A stretch of 64,000 nucleotides of DNA from Thalassovita mediterranea (GTDB lineage Bacteria; Pseudomonadota; Alphaproteobacteria; Caulobacterales; Hyphomonadaceae), in the NCBI GenBank assembly GCA_019448215.1, contig CP080408.1:496001-560000 (forward strand). Direction: 5' to 3'. Positions 16,163 through 25,242 of this stretch are shown one piece after another. The first letter of the stretch is position 1, and each line of letters starts with the position of its first letter. The notes under the pieces are model-generated. The model was not told where the DNA came from, did not search any database, and saw only the letters and a program-made list of their open reading frames with translations. The translations under genes and the position numbers were made by a program.

Positions 16163-17656
16163 CTAGCGGTTCGGGTCGCGGACGGCGTCCGGAGTCTCGT
16201 CGATATTGCTTTCTTCCATGTCGCCGGCTTCGTCGACATCGATCTGGCCGAGCACAGGCATTGGCAGGTCGGCGGTCTCTTCGATGCCTTCTGGTTCACC
16301 GACGACGATGAAGGTGAAGTTCGATGGCTGAAGGTATTCAGCGGCGATGCGGTTCACATCTTCGAGCGTCACGGCTTCGACCATGGCATTGCGACGGTCG
16401 AAATAGTCGACGCCGAGGTCTTCCAGACGCGCGCTCATCAGGCCGGAGGCAATCTTCGCATTGCTGTCGAAGGAGAGCGGGTAAGAGCCGGTGAGATAGG
16501 CTTTGGCGTCAGACAGTTCCTGTTCGGTGATGCCTTCGGCGACGATCGTTTCCATCTGGGCGGTGATGCCTTCGATGAAGTCGGCCGCGCTCTCATTCTT
16601 GGTCTGGCCGCCGCCAGTCCAGAGGTTGAGATGATCGCTGGTCGAGATGCCGGTATAGATGCCGTAGGTTAGGCCCTTCTCGACGCGCAGATCCTTCATC
16701 AGCCGGCTTTCAAAGCCCCCGCCGCCAAAGGTGTAGTTCAGCACATAGGCGGGGAAGAAGTCGTCATCGTCACGTGCCATGGCTGGCGCGGTGAAGGTCA
16801 CGAGGCTTTGCGGCTGTGGCAGGTCCACGACGACGGGGGCCGTCAGCGGATCATTGAGCGCCACGTCTTCGATACCCTCGACGTCAGAAGTCGCCGGAAG
16901 CCCTGCCAGCGCTTTGTCGAGAAGCGGGGCAAGCTCTTCAGGCGTCATCGCGCCGACAGCGGTAACATAGAGGCGGTCGCCTGCCATGATCGCGTCCTTG
17001 CGCTCTGCCACCATTTGTGTGGTGAGCGCATTGATGCTGTCAGCGGTCTTGATGCGCGAGAACGGATGATCCGGCATGAGGGCCTGTGCGCGCGCCTGAC
17101 CGGCAAGGAAGCCGGCATTGGTTTCGCGCGTGCGGATGCCGATCAGCTCTTCACGCTGGAAACGCTCAAACGGCTCCTGATCGAAACGCGGCTCATTGAG
17201 TGCGAGGGCAATCATTTCCATCGCTTCGTTCGCATTGTCGGTCAGCATGTTGGCCGAGCAATAGGTCGTTTCGCTATCGGCGCCGCAGCTGAAGCCCATA
17301 TTGAGCTCTTCCATGCGTGTCGCGAAGGCGAGCGAGTCCATGTCACCGGCGCCCTCATTCATGAGGTAGGTGACCGCGTCGGTGAGGCCTTCCATGCCTT
17401 CCGGGTCGGTCGCAGAGCCGGTTTCCCACGCCATGCGCAGCGCCATGATCGGAATGGATTGCTCCTCGACCAGCCAGACGGAAATGCCGCCCGGCGTGGT
17501 GAATTGCTGGATCGTGGCGAAGTCGCCTTCGTGCACGGTCACGTCGATACCGGTCGAGGCTTCGGAGGTCGCCTGTTCCTGCGCGAGCGCAAGTGGCGAA
17601 GCGGCGAAAAGGGCGGCAGCCATTGCGCTGCCCGCAGCTAGTTTGAGCTTATTCAT
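16163..17656 (-). CDS. M16 peptidase partner subunit lacking the zinc motif
   Basis: 497 residues from ATG 17656, which starts a signal peptide (MNKLKLAAGSAMAAALFAAS, cleaved after LALAQ). The M16 fold is clear (VWLVEEQSIPIMALRMAWETG), but the HxxEH position reads DAVTY, so it cannot bind catalytic zinc. It keeps the R...Y segment (LRVEKGLTYGIYTG) that M16B partner subunits contribute to substrate binding. It overlaps the catalytic subunit gene by 8 bp. The two probably form a periplasmic heterodimer. The acidic C-terminal tail is rich in D and E. Confidence 0.88.
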   Translation of the reverse strand: MNKLKLAAGSAMAAALFAASPLALAQEQATSEASTGIDVTVHEGDFATIQQFTTPGGISVWLVEEQSIPIMALRMAWETGSATDPEGMEGLTDAVTYLMNEGAGDMDSLAFATRMEELNMGFSCGADSETTYCSANMLTDNANEAMEMIALALNEPRFDQEPFERFQREELIGIRTRETNAGFLAGQARAQALMPDHPFSRIKTADSINALTTQMVAERKDAIMAGDRLYVTAVGAMTPEELAPLLDKALAGLPATSDVEGIEDVALNDPLTAPVVVDLPQPQSLVTFTAPAMARDDDDFFPAYVLNYTFGGGGFESRLMKDLRVEKGLTYGIYTGISTSDHLNLWTGGGQTKNESAADFIEGITAQMETIVAEGITEQELSDAKAYLTGSYPLSFDSNAKIASGLMSARLEDLGVDYFDRRNAMVEAVTLEDVNRIAAEYLQPSNFTFIVVGEPEGIEETADLPMPVLGQIDVDEAGDMEESNIDETPDAVRDPNR

Positions 17657-19037
17657 CGGTCTGGCTCTCCTCAGCGGCCTGCTCTTCTTCAGGAAGCAGG
17701 TGGGCCTCGATATAGTTCTTGTCTTCGCCGAGTACGCGGCGCAGCGCGGCAATGGCGTCGTCAGCCGTGACGCGGCGGATGTCGTCTGGATAGTTCATGA
17801 CGTCCTCGACAGTGCCGCCAACAGCGAGCGTGCGACCGTAAAGGTTCGCCATGCCAGCCTGGCTGTCGCGCTGATAGATGGCCGAGGCGGCGAGCGAATT
17901 GCGCGAACGCTCAACTTCTTCGTCGGTGAAGCCATTGGCCAGAACGTCGTTCACGACAGCCATGTAGGCTTCTTCCAGCTCATCCAGCGTCACGCCGTCA
18001 CTTGGGGAAGCCGACAGGACCGCCGGGGCGGTGTCGTGCAGGGACAGCCATGCGCCTGCGGAGGCATCATTGGCGATCTTCTGGTCTTCGACGAGGGCCT
18101 GATAGAGGCGGCTGGTGCGGCCACCGCCCAGCACGTCGAGGGCCACATTCAGTGCGTAGGCAAAGTCGCGGTCCTGCGTGAAGGAAGTGGAGAGATACCA
18201 GCGTTCCCATTCCGGCTGGCGGACTTTCGGGTCGCTATGGGTGATGAGCTGGGTTTCGGCCAGCGGCTCTACGTCACGCCATCCGCGCTGCGGCGGCTCG
18301 GTATTCGCGGACTCGATCTGGCCATAGGTGCGCTCAGCGAGAGTGCGGACCTCTTCTGGGGTGACATCGCCCGCGACGATGAGGATCGCCTCTGATGGGG
18401 TGTACCACTTGTTATAGAAGTCGAGACCGTCCTGCGGGGTCAGCGCGCCGACCTCTTCCATCTTTCCAATCACGGTGATGTTGTAGGGGTGGTCCTGATA
18501 GAGCGCGGTCATCACCTGCTCCTGCAGGATGACGCCCGGATTGTTGTCGATGCGCTGGCGGCGCTCTTCCTTGACGACGTCGCGCTCAGAGATGAAGGGG
18601 CCTTCCGGATCATCATTGATGATGAGGTCGGTCATCCGCTCCGCCTCGAGCTCCATCATGCGCTCGAGCTGGCTTTTCTCCACGCGCTCATAATAGGCGG
18701 TGTAGTCCCAGGATGTGAAAGCGTTGAGCTGACCGCCATTGCGCTGGACGATGGTGGTGAACTCATCTGGGCCGATATCGTCGGTTTCCTTGAACATGAC
18801 GTGTTCAAAGAGGTGCGCGATGCCGGACTTGCCTGGGTCTTCATCGACCGCGCCGACCTTGTACCACACCATATGTGTGACCACAGGCGCACGGTTGTCG
18901 GGAAGGACGACGACGTCCATTCCATTGTCGAGCTCAAATGTCGTTGGCGACCATTCCGCCCCCGATGTGTCAGCGAAGGCGAGGCCGGTGCCAAGACTTG
19001 CTGCTGCCAGACCCCCCGCAAGAAAAGCTTTCATCAT
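17649..19037 (-). CDS. M16 zinc metallopeptidase, catalytic subunit
   Basis: 462 residues with a signal peptide (AFLAGGLAAASLGTGLAFA). The inverted zinc motif is intact: H75-L-F-E78-H79 in GIAHLFEHVMFKET, with the distal glutamate region downstream (FISERDVVKEERRQRIDNN). Family members are periplasmic oligopeptide-degrading proteases of the pitrilysin/PqqL type. It lies 45 bp after the BamF-like gene and overlaps the non-catalytic partner, giving a classic two-subunit M16B pair. Confidence 0.92.
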   Translation of the reverse strand: MMKAFLAGGLAAASLGTGLAFADTSGAEWSPTTFELDNGMDVVVLPDNRAPVVTHMVWYKVGAVDEDPGKSGIAHLFEHVMFKETDDIGPDEFTTIVQRNGGQLNAFTSWDYTAYYERVEKSQLERMMELEAERMTDLIINDDPEGPFISERDVVKEERRQRIDNNPGVILQEQVMTALYQDHPYNITVIGKMEEVGALTPQDGLDFYNKWYTPSEAILIVAGDVTPEEVRTLAERTYGQIESANTEPPQRGWRDVEPLAETQLITHSDPKVRQPEWERWYLSTSFTQDRDFAYALNVALDVLGGGRTSRLYQALVEDQKIANDASAGAWLSLHDTAPAVLSASPSDGVTLDELEEAYMAVVNDVLANGFTDEEVERSRNSLAASAIYQRDSQAGMANLYGRTLAVGGTVEDVMNYPDDIRRVTADDAIAALRRVLGEDKNYIEAHLLPEEEQAAEESQTDE

Positions 19038-19082
19038 ATTCCTCCGTAAAGCTGTCTGGTATTTGGCAGGTAAGGGATTGGC

Positions 19083-19580
19083 TTACGTGCCCGGTAGCTT
19101 GAGCCGCTCACCGCTGCCGCGCCCGATCGAGACAGGCTGGTCGCCGGTGGCGCTGTCAGAAACCGCGCCGTCCCCGGTATAGGACAGGATCTGGTCGGCA
19201 TCGTCGGTCGTCTTGCGGACGAGGCCAGCCTCTTCATAGTCAACGATTGAACGAATGCGTGGGTTCACCGCGTTGGCGCCAGCTGCAGCGACAAGCGCCA
19301 GCTCAGAGGCGCTGGCATTCTGGCCAAGCTGCGTGCCGAAGGCTGCGACGCTCGAGTCGCGCGTCGGGTCAGCTTCTGCAGGGACGGTGGTGCCGGCGCG
19401 CGGCGGGCGAAGATTATATTCAGGCGGGACCGAAAGAGGCGCCTTGGTCACGACGCGGAACTCATCAGGGCCAGCATTGCCCGAGCCGCCGCCACCTGGA
19501 AGGATTGAGCAGCCACCCGCAGCGAGCAGCATGCTCATCGCGGCCGCGGTCAGGATCGATTGTTTAGGCGCCATCTTCAT
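19083..19580 (-). CDS. DUF3035 lipoprotein, BamF-like
   Basis: 165 residues from ATG 19580, picked because GGAGAG lies just upstream. A lipobox signal ends LLAAGGCS. The signature PDEFRVVTKAPLSVPPEYNL followed by RPPRAG is the DUF3035 core; this family includes the alphaproteobacterial BamF accessory subunit of the outer-membrane barrel-assembly complex (family knowledge). The rest is low complexity and polar. Its place between lspA and the M16 pair is a typical alphaproteobacterial arrangement. Confidence 0.8.
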   Translation of the reverse strand: MKMAPKQSILTAAAMSMLLAAGGCSILPGGGGSGNAGPDEFRVVTKAPLSVPPEYNLRPPRAGTTVPAEADPTRDSSVAAFGTQLGQNASASELALVAAAGANAVNPRIRSIVDYEEAGLVRKTTDDADQILSYTGDGAVSDSATGDQPVSIGRGSGERLKLPGT

Positions 19581-19595
19581 GTCTCTCCACTCCAT

Positions 19596-20153
19596 TCAAG
19601 CGGGATTGCGTTCATCCGGTTTCGAGCGCGACATTAAAAACTGATCGAGAAACAGCAAGAGCGCGCCGACAGTAATTGCCGCGTCAGCAATATTGAAAAC
19701 CCACGGAAAGCCAACAGCGACGCCGCCGATATAGGTACCGAACCATGGGCCTGAAAAATCGAGGAAGTCGACGACCGCGCCGAAGCGGATCCGGTCGATG
19801 AGATTCCCGACCGCCCCGCCAATGACGAGAGACAGCGAAAGCGCCGTGAACCAGCGCTCTGCCCGTGTCAGCCAGTAGGCAAAACCGACCGCGATACACA
19901 TCGTCACCAGAACAAGCACCCAACGCATGATGCCGGCTGACTGGAAGGTGCCAAAGCTGATGCCGCGATTCCACAGCATGGTGAGATCGAACACCGATGA
20001 CAGCTCGATGCGGCCGCAGCGTATCGACGGGTCAAGACAGGCGAGCGCATTGAAGGCCGGGGTTTCCAGAACCACCCATTTGGTGAGCTGGTCGGCAATG
20101 ATCACCAGAGCGATCAGCGCCGCCCATCTCCAGACATGCCCGGCAGCGTTCAT
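19596..20153 (-). CDS. lspA: Lipoprotein signal peptidase (SPase II)
   Basis: 185 residues with four transmembrane helices. Catalytic aspartates are D120 in GGAVGNLIDR and D157 in FNIADAAITVG, both in their conserved settings. It cleaves prolipoproteins in the inner membrane, which fits the many lipoproteins in this window. Its ATG overlaps the ileS stop by one base (TGATG), so it is translated from the ileS transcript. Confidence 0.95.
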   Translation of the reverse strand: MNAAGHVWRWAALIALVIIADQLTKWVVLETPAFNALACLDPSIRCGRIELSSVFDLTMLWNRGISFGTFQSAGIMRWVLVLVTMCIAVGFAYWLTRAERWFTALSLSLVIGGAVGNLIDRIRFGAVVDFLDFSGPWFGTYIGGVAVGFPWVFNIADAAITVGALLLFLDQFLMSRSKPDERNPA

Positions 20154-23092
20154 CAGCTCTTTTCCCTGATTTCGCGGACGGCTTCTGCGTCGCGCGGTGT
20201 GATGTCCGGATAGGCCGGATCAGCGGTTTTCGGATCGAAATACTTCCAGCTGCGGGCGCATTTGACGCCGTCGGCCTTCTTCGGAAGCACAGCAACCCCC
20301 GGCGTATCATCGAGGTGATAGGCAGCCAGTGTGCCCGCCCCCTCAATCAGCTTTGCGCCGGAGGTGATGAAGATGTCAGCCGGGCTCTCACCATCGAAGG
20401 CTTCGATCAGCGAGGTGTCCTGGATGTAGACTTCGGGGGCCGCTTCCAGTGAGGCACCGATACGCTTTTCGCGTCGCTCGACCTCCAGCGCGCCGGTGAC
20501 GACGCGGCGGACCTTGAAGATCCTCTCCCAACGCGCAGCGTGGCCGGCGTCGAGCCAGCTGTCTGGCGTCTGCGGGAAGGTCAGCAGGTGCACGCTGTCT
20601 GCCCTGCCTGCGATATGGCTCATCAGAAAGGCTTCTTCCGTCGTGAACGGCATGATCGGGGCAAGCCAGACCAGAAGGCGCTCCAGCACCAGCGCCATGA
20701 CCGTACGGGTCGAGCGGCGCCGGATATCGGACGGCGCATCGCAATAGAGGCTGTCCTTGCGGATATCGAAATAGATCGCCGACAGGTCCACGCCGCAGAA
20801 GTTCAGCATGGCCGACATGACGCGCTTGAAGTCGAAGGCCGCGTAGGACTTACGAACCAGCGCATCGCTTTCAGCCAGGCGGTGCAGCACCCAGCGCTCA
20901 AGGCCGGGCATGTCCTTGGCGTCGACCGCTTCGGCCTCATCATAGCCATCGAGCGCGCCGAGAAGGTAGCGCAGCGTGTTACGCAGGCGGCGGTAGGATT
21001 CGGCGTTCGTCTTCAGGATATCGTCAGAGATGCGCAGGTCTTCGGTGAAGTCAGAAGACGCTGTCCAGAGGCGCAGGATCTCGATGCCGAACTGGTCTGC
21101 GACCTGTTGCGGCTCAACCGTGTTGCCGAGGGACTTCGACATCTTCTTGCCCTCGGAATCGACGATGAAACCGTGGGTGACGACCTGTTTGTAAGGCGCC
21201 ATGCCGCGCGTTGCGCAGTTCTCGAGAAGCGAGGACTGGAACCAGCCGCGATGCTGGTCAGAGCCTTCGAGATAGACGTCGGCCTGGCCGGTCTTCTCAT
21301 CGATGATGCCGCGATCGCGCAGGGTGAAGGCGTGGGTGGTCCCGGAGTCGAACCAGACGTCGAGCACGTCGGTGACCTTTTCCCAGCCTGCCGGATCAGC
21401 AATGCCGTCGAGGAATTTGGCAGGCTCAGCCGAGAACCAGGCCTCAACGCCTTCAGCGGCGATGGCATCGAGGATATGCTTGTTGACCTCAAGCGCCTTG
21501 TCTTCAGGCAGGGCGTAGGTGTGCGGCTCACCGTCCGGGCTGACGAGAAGCGTGATCGGCACGCCCCAGTTGCGCTGGCGCGAGATGAGCCAGTCGGGAC
21601 GGTCGGCGACCATCGAGGTGATGCGGTTGCGCAGCTGCGGCGGCACGAAGCCAGTGTCTTCCAGCGCCTTGAGCGCCAGATCGCGCAGCGGCGCGGTGCC
21701 ATTCGTGCCCGGCTTGTCCATGGCGATGAACCATTGCGGGGTCGCCCGGCGGATGACCGGGGCCTTGGAGCGCCAGGAGTGCGCATCACGGATCACGGTC
21801 ACGCCGCGCGAGAGGAGGTTACCCGCTTCGGTCAGGAGGCGCATGACTTCCTGATTGGCCTTGCCCTGCTCACCGCGCTTCTTGCCGGAGGTGCGGATGA
21901 TATCGAGCCCCTGCAGAGCCTCTGGCAGCTCGGGGTGTTCATAGACGCCGTCCTCATTGACGATGTCGCGGATATCACTGGCCGTGCGGCCATTCGCAAT
22001 CCAGACGAGGAAGTCGTCCTCACCGTGGGCAGGCGCGGTGTGCACGAAGCCCGTACCGGCATCGTCGGTGACATGGTCGCCGGCGAGCATGGGCACGTCG
22101 TGCTTGTAGAAGTCGGACAGTTCGTTCAGCGGGTGGGACAGCGTCCAGCCTTTAGGGTCGATATCGCTGACACGCTTGAAGCCTGAGACTTTCGCGCTGT
22201 CCATCACGGCCTCTGCGAGGGCGTCGGCCAGAATGTACTTGTCGCCGGCCGCGGCGAACGGCGCAAAGCCGAGCTCTTCCTCGCTCATCACGGTTTCGAC
22301 CTCATAAAGGCCGTAGGAGATGTTCGGATTGAAGCTGACCGCCTGGTTTGCAGGGATCGTCCACGGCGTCGTCGTCCAGATGACGACAGAGAAGTCTTCG
22401 CCCCGAACAGGAAACTTCACCCAGATCACCGGCACCTTGCGGTCGTGATATTCGACTTCGGCTTCGGCGAGGGCGGTGCGCTCGACCGGCGACCACATGA
22501 TCGGCTTGGAGCCGCGCACGAGGCGGCCGGACATGGCGACCGAGAGGAATTCGCGAACCGTAGCGGCTTCGGATTCAAAGTTCATGGTGAGGTATGGGTT
22601 GTCCCAGTCACCCTCTACCCCGCAGCGGCGGAAGCCCTGCTTCTGGACCTCGATCCATTTGGCGGCATAGGCGCGGCAGGCGGCGCGGAACTCGTCGCCC
22701 GGCACGTCGTCCTTGCCACGTCCCTTGGAGCGGAACTCTTCTTCCACTTTCCATTCGATCGGCAAGCCGTGACAGTCCCAGCCCGGGATGTAGGAGGCGT
22801 CATAGCCCAGCATCTGGTGGCCGCGCACGACAAGGTCCTTGAGGATCTTGTTCATCGCGGTGCCAAGGTGGATCGGGCCGTTCGCATAGGGTGGGCCGTC
22901 ATGCAGGATGAAGGGCTTTGCGCCGCGTGCCTTTGCGTCCTCGCGCATACGGTCATAGAGGCGCATTTCGTCCCAGCGCTCAATCCATTTCGGCTCTGCC
23001 TTCGGCAGGCCGCCGCGCATCGGGAATTCGGTTTTCGGCAGGAATAGCGTGTCGCGATAGTCGTTCGCGGCTGTCTTGGTGTCGTCGGTCAT
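20153..23092 (-). CDS. ileS: Isoleucyl-tRNA synthetase
   Basis: 979 residues, normal for bacterial IleRS. The class I signatures are HLGT (residues 75-78, the HIGH variant) and KMSKS (650-654). The tRNA editing (CP1) domain lies between them, with TTTPWTIPAN. The C-terminal anticodon-binding domain is present (WLAPIMPFTTEEAF). It is first gene of ileS-lspA-BamF-M16-M16. The 203-bp region upstream (23093-23295) holds no gene, and I see no T-box. Confidence 0.97.
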   Translation of the reverse strand: MTDDTKTAANDYRDTLFLPKTEFPMRGGLPKAEPKWIERWDEMRLYDRMREDAKARGAKPFILHDGPPYANGPIHLGTAMNKILKDLVVRGHQMLGYDASYIPGWDCHGLPIEWKVEEEFRSKGRGKDDVPGDEFRAACRAYAAKWIEVQKQGFRRCGVEGDWDNPYLTMNFESEAATVREFLSVAMSGRLVRGSKPIMWSPVERTALAEAEVEYHDRKVPVIWVKFPVRGEDFSVVIWTTTPWTIPANQAVSFNPNISYGLYEVETVMSEEELGFAPFAAAGDKYILADALAEAVMDSAKVSGFKRVSDIDPKGWTLSHPLNELSDFYKHDVPMLAGDHVTDDAGTGFVHTAPAHGEDDFLVWIANGRTASDIRDIVNEDGVYEHPELPEALQGLDIIRTSGKKRGEQGKANQEVMRLLTEAGNLLSRGVTVIRDAHSWRSKAPVIRRATPQWFIAMDKPGTNGTAPLRDLALKALEDTGFVPPQLRNRITSMVADRPDWLISRQRNWGVPITLLVSPDGEPHTYALPEDKALEVNKHILDAIAAEGVEAWFSAEPAKFLDGIADPAGWEKVTDVLDVWFDSGTTHAFTLRDRGIIDEKTGQADVYLEGSDQHRGWFQSSLLENCATRGMAPYKQVVTHGFIVDSEGKKMSKSLGNTVEPQQVADQFGIEILRLWTASSDFTEDLRISDDILKTNAESYRRLRNTLRYLLGALDGYDEAEAVDAKDMPGLERWVLHRLAESDALVRKSYAAFDFKRVMSAMLNFCGVDLSAIYFDIRKDSLYCDAPSDIRRRSTRTVMALVLERLLVWLAPIMPFTTEEAFLMSHIAGRADSVHLLTFPQTPDSWLDAGHAARWERIFKVRRVVTGALEVERREKRIGASLEAAPEVYIQDTSLIEAFDGESPADIFITSGAKLIEGAGTLAAYHLDDTPGVAVLPKKADGVKCARSWKYFDPKTADPAYPDITPRDAEAVREIREKS

Positions 23093-23295
23093 AGCAGGTA
23101 AGTCAGTCTCGAATTAGCAGGTCGGTTGCAAGCGGAAATAGCAAGGCCCCGGCACCGCGCTTCACCTGCCCAAGGGCAGATCAGCACGCCGCCGGGCGGC
23201 TAATTCGAATTATGAAAGCGGGAACGCCATACATCATGGGCGAAGCCTCTAGCAGGCAGCCTGCAATGTGTCACCCGCCAAAGGCGGGCACGGCC

Positions 23296-23754
23296 CTACT
23301 GCTCGAAAAAGTACTCGACGACGCCGGGAACGATGGCGAGGAAATTGTCGAGATTGATCTTGATGTTCGCTTCGCTCATGCCGCCATCGAGGATCACATA
23401 GCGCGAGACCCCGACCGAATCTTCGAGACGCCAGACGCTGACCGCTGCGCGCTCCAGATTGGCCCGGTTCACCTTGTCGAGCGTGACCGCATCGGTCGCC
23501 TGGAAGCGTGAGCTCATGATGATGCCGCGGCAGGCACCATCGTCGCAGGCGGTCCCTTCCATGTAGTAGGTGACACCGTTTGGCGTTTCGGCGCGAAGGG
23601 AGTTTTCCGTCGTCTCACCGAAAGCAACGACTTCGTGGCCCGCATCTGTCGCAAAGCGCTCAAGATCCTGCAGGGTAACGGACTGGACCGTCGCCTGTGC
23701 ACTGGCCGCTCCGGCGAGCGTGAGCATTGCGGCAACCGCGTAGACTGGTTTCAT
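23296..23754 (-). CDS. Exported YbjN-domain protein
   Basis: 152 residues. A signal peptide ends TLAGAASAQ. The remainder matches the YbjN pattern: an LQDLERFATDAGHEV helix, a strand with a cysteine-flanked loop (ACDDGACRGI), then VNRANLERAAVSVWRLED and a long final helix. YbjN proteins have a type III secretion chaperone-like fold and are linked to envelope or stress regulation in other bacteria. Here it is exported and monocistronic. Confidence 0.75.
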   Translation of the reverse strand: MKPVYAVAAMLTLAGAASAQATVQSVTLQDLERFATDAGHEVVAFGETTENSLRAETPNGVTYYMEGTACDDGACRGIIMSSRFQATDAVTLDKVNRANLERAAVSVWRLEDSVGVSRYVILDGGMSEANIKINLDNFLAIVPGVVEYFFEQ

Positions 23755-23820
23755 TTTGGGGGTCCCTTCGAATGTACGTCCTGACTTGATTATACGAACG
23801 GGACAAAAAGTCAGGAGTTG

Positions 23821-24747
23821 CTAGCGATCTGCGGACAGGAGGCGGCGAGCCTCTTCCTTGTCGCGGTGCATCTGCTCGACCATGTCGTCCAGCGACGGGA
23901 AATGCGCCTCGGGCCGCTGAAAGCGGACGAGCGCGACCTCCAGATACTGGCCGTAAATGTCACGATCGAAGTCGAAGATGTAGGTTTCGAGTAGCGGATC
24001 ACGCAGGCCGGTTGTGGGCGTGCGGCCGAAATTGGCGACGCCGTCCAGCCAGTCCCCTGTGCCAGCGATACGCGCGCGAACGGCATAGACACCATGGCGG
24101 GGCTGGATCAGCGGGCCAAGGCGGATGTTTGCCGTAGGAAAGCCGATAGTGCGCCCGCGCTGCTCGCCCTTTTCGACATGGCCGTCTGCAATCCAGTCAT
24201 GGCCGAGCATCTCTGCGGCGCGTTGCGGCTCACCCGCGATCAGCGCTTCGCGGATGGCGGTGGATGAGGCCTTGATGGCCTCCGGGCCTTCGACCTTCTC
24301 GACCACGGTCACATCGAAACCGAATGAGCGGCCAAGCGAAGACAGTCTGTCGGCATCCCCCATACGGCCACGGCCGAAACGGAAATCAAAGCCGACGGCG
24401 ACATGGCTGACGCCCAGGCCGTCATGCAGGACATGGCGGCAGAACTCTTCATCCGTCATCGACGCCATCTGGCCGTTGAACGGAAGCTCGAACACGGCCT
24501 TCGCGCCAAGCTCCATAAGGCGGGCATTGCGCCGGGCCGGCCGGTAGAGGCGAAATGGCGGATCGTTCGGGCGGAAGAAGGCACGCGGCGGCGGCTCGAA
24601 GGTCGCAACGCCAAGCGGGTGCGCCTCGACGCGAGCGGCATCTATGACAGCGCGGTGGCCGGGATGCACGCCGTCGAAATTACCAAGCGCCACGGAATAG
24701 CCGCGCGCCGAGGCAGGCAGATTGCGATAGTCGGCATGAACCGCCAT
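23821..24747 (-). CDS. ribF: Bifunctional riboflavin kinase / FAD synthetase
   Basis: 308 residues, the standard length. The N-terminal FAD synthetase nucleotidyl-transferase has ALGNFDGVHPGHRAVI and VGFDFRFGRGRMGD; SSTAIREAL is the second nucleotide motif. The C-terminal riboflavin kinase domain has RTIGFPTANI and VANFGRTPT. It makes FMN and FAD from riboflavin in the cytoplasm. It is followed downstream by the convergent-free YbjN gene and preceded closely by maoC on the same strand. Confidence 0.95.
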   Translation of the reverse strand: MAVHADYRNLPASARGYSVALGNFDGVHPGHRAVIDAARVEAHPLGVATFEPPPRAFFRPNDPPFRLYRPARRNARLMELGAKAVFELPFNGQMASMTDEEFCRHVLHDGLGVSHVAVGFDFRFGRGRMGDADRLSSLGRSFGFDVTVVEKVEGPEAIKASSTAIREALIAGEPQRAAEMLGHDWIADGHVEKGEQRGRTIGFPTANIRLGPLIQPRHGVYAVRARIAGTGDWLDGVANFGRTPTTGLRDPLLETYIFDFDRDIYGQYLEVALVRFQRPEAHFPSLDDMVEQMHRDKEEARRLLSADR

Positions 24748-24756
24748 CAGCGCGCC

Positions 24757-25188
24757 TTACGCCTCCTTGCTCGGAACCATGACCTTGGCCTCGCCGGCCA
24801 CCACGGCCTTGTCATTGACGAGGCAGGTAATCTTGAGCGTCACGCGGTTACCGCGCTCGAACATCTCGGTGATCTCAGCGCGCGCCGTGACCGTGTCGCC
24901 AATGAAAACCGGGCGGCGGAAACGCATTTCGAGATGAGTGAAGATTGCACCCGGGCCTGGCAGGTCATTGCCGAGGATGCCGGAAATGTAGGACGCGGTC
25001 AGGGCGCCATGCGCGATGCGCTGACCGAAAGGGGTCTTCTTGGCATACTCCTCATCCATGTGGATGGGGTTGTAGTCACCCGACACCTTGGCGAAGAGGT
25101 CGATGTCTTCAGCCGTAATCGTATGGACGGTCTCATGCGCCATGCCGACGCTGAGTTCCTCAAACTTGTATCCATCCTTCGCACTCAT
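24757..25188 (-). CDS. MaoC-family (R)-enoyl-CoA hydratase-like protein
   Basis: 143 residues forming a single hot-dog domain. The hydratase signature is present: YNPIHMDEEYAKKTPFG then RIAHGALTASYISG, supplying the catalytic Asp and His. It probably hydrates enoyl-CoA or acts as a dehydratase in lipid metabolism. It lies 10 bp before ribF on the same strand. Confidence 0.88.
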   Translation of the reverse strand: MSAKDGYKFEELSVGMAHETVHTITAEDIDLFAKVSGDYNPIHMDEEYAKKTPFGQRIAHGALTASYISGILGNDLPGPGAIFTHLEMRFRRPVFIGDTVTARAEITEMFERGNRVTLKITCLVNDKAVVAGEAKVMVPSKEA

Positions 25189-25242
25189 GCGGGTATCTCC
25201 GAAGCTATTTTTCCGGTCTGTTACAATGGGCGGGACGTTTCG

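Noticed and set aside
20540-22186. Long open frame (548 codons) on the plus strand opposite ileS
   Set aside because: It is a high-GC antisense shadow of ileS; the translation has no recognisable domain and ileS motifs are intact on the other strand.
23093-23295. Possible T-box or other riboswitch before ileS
   Set aside because: No T-box sequence, specifier stem or terminator is visible; T-boxes are not expected in this bacterial group.
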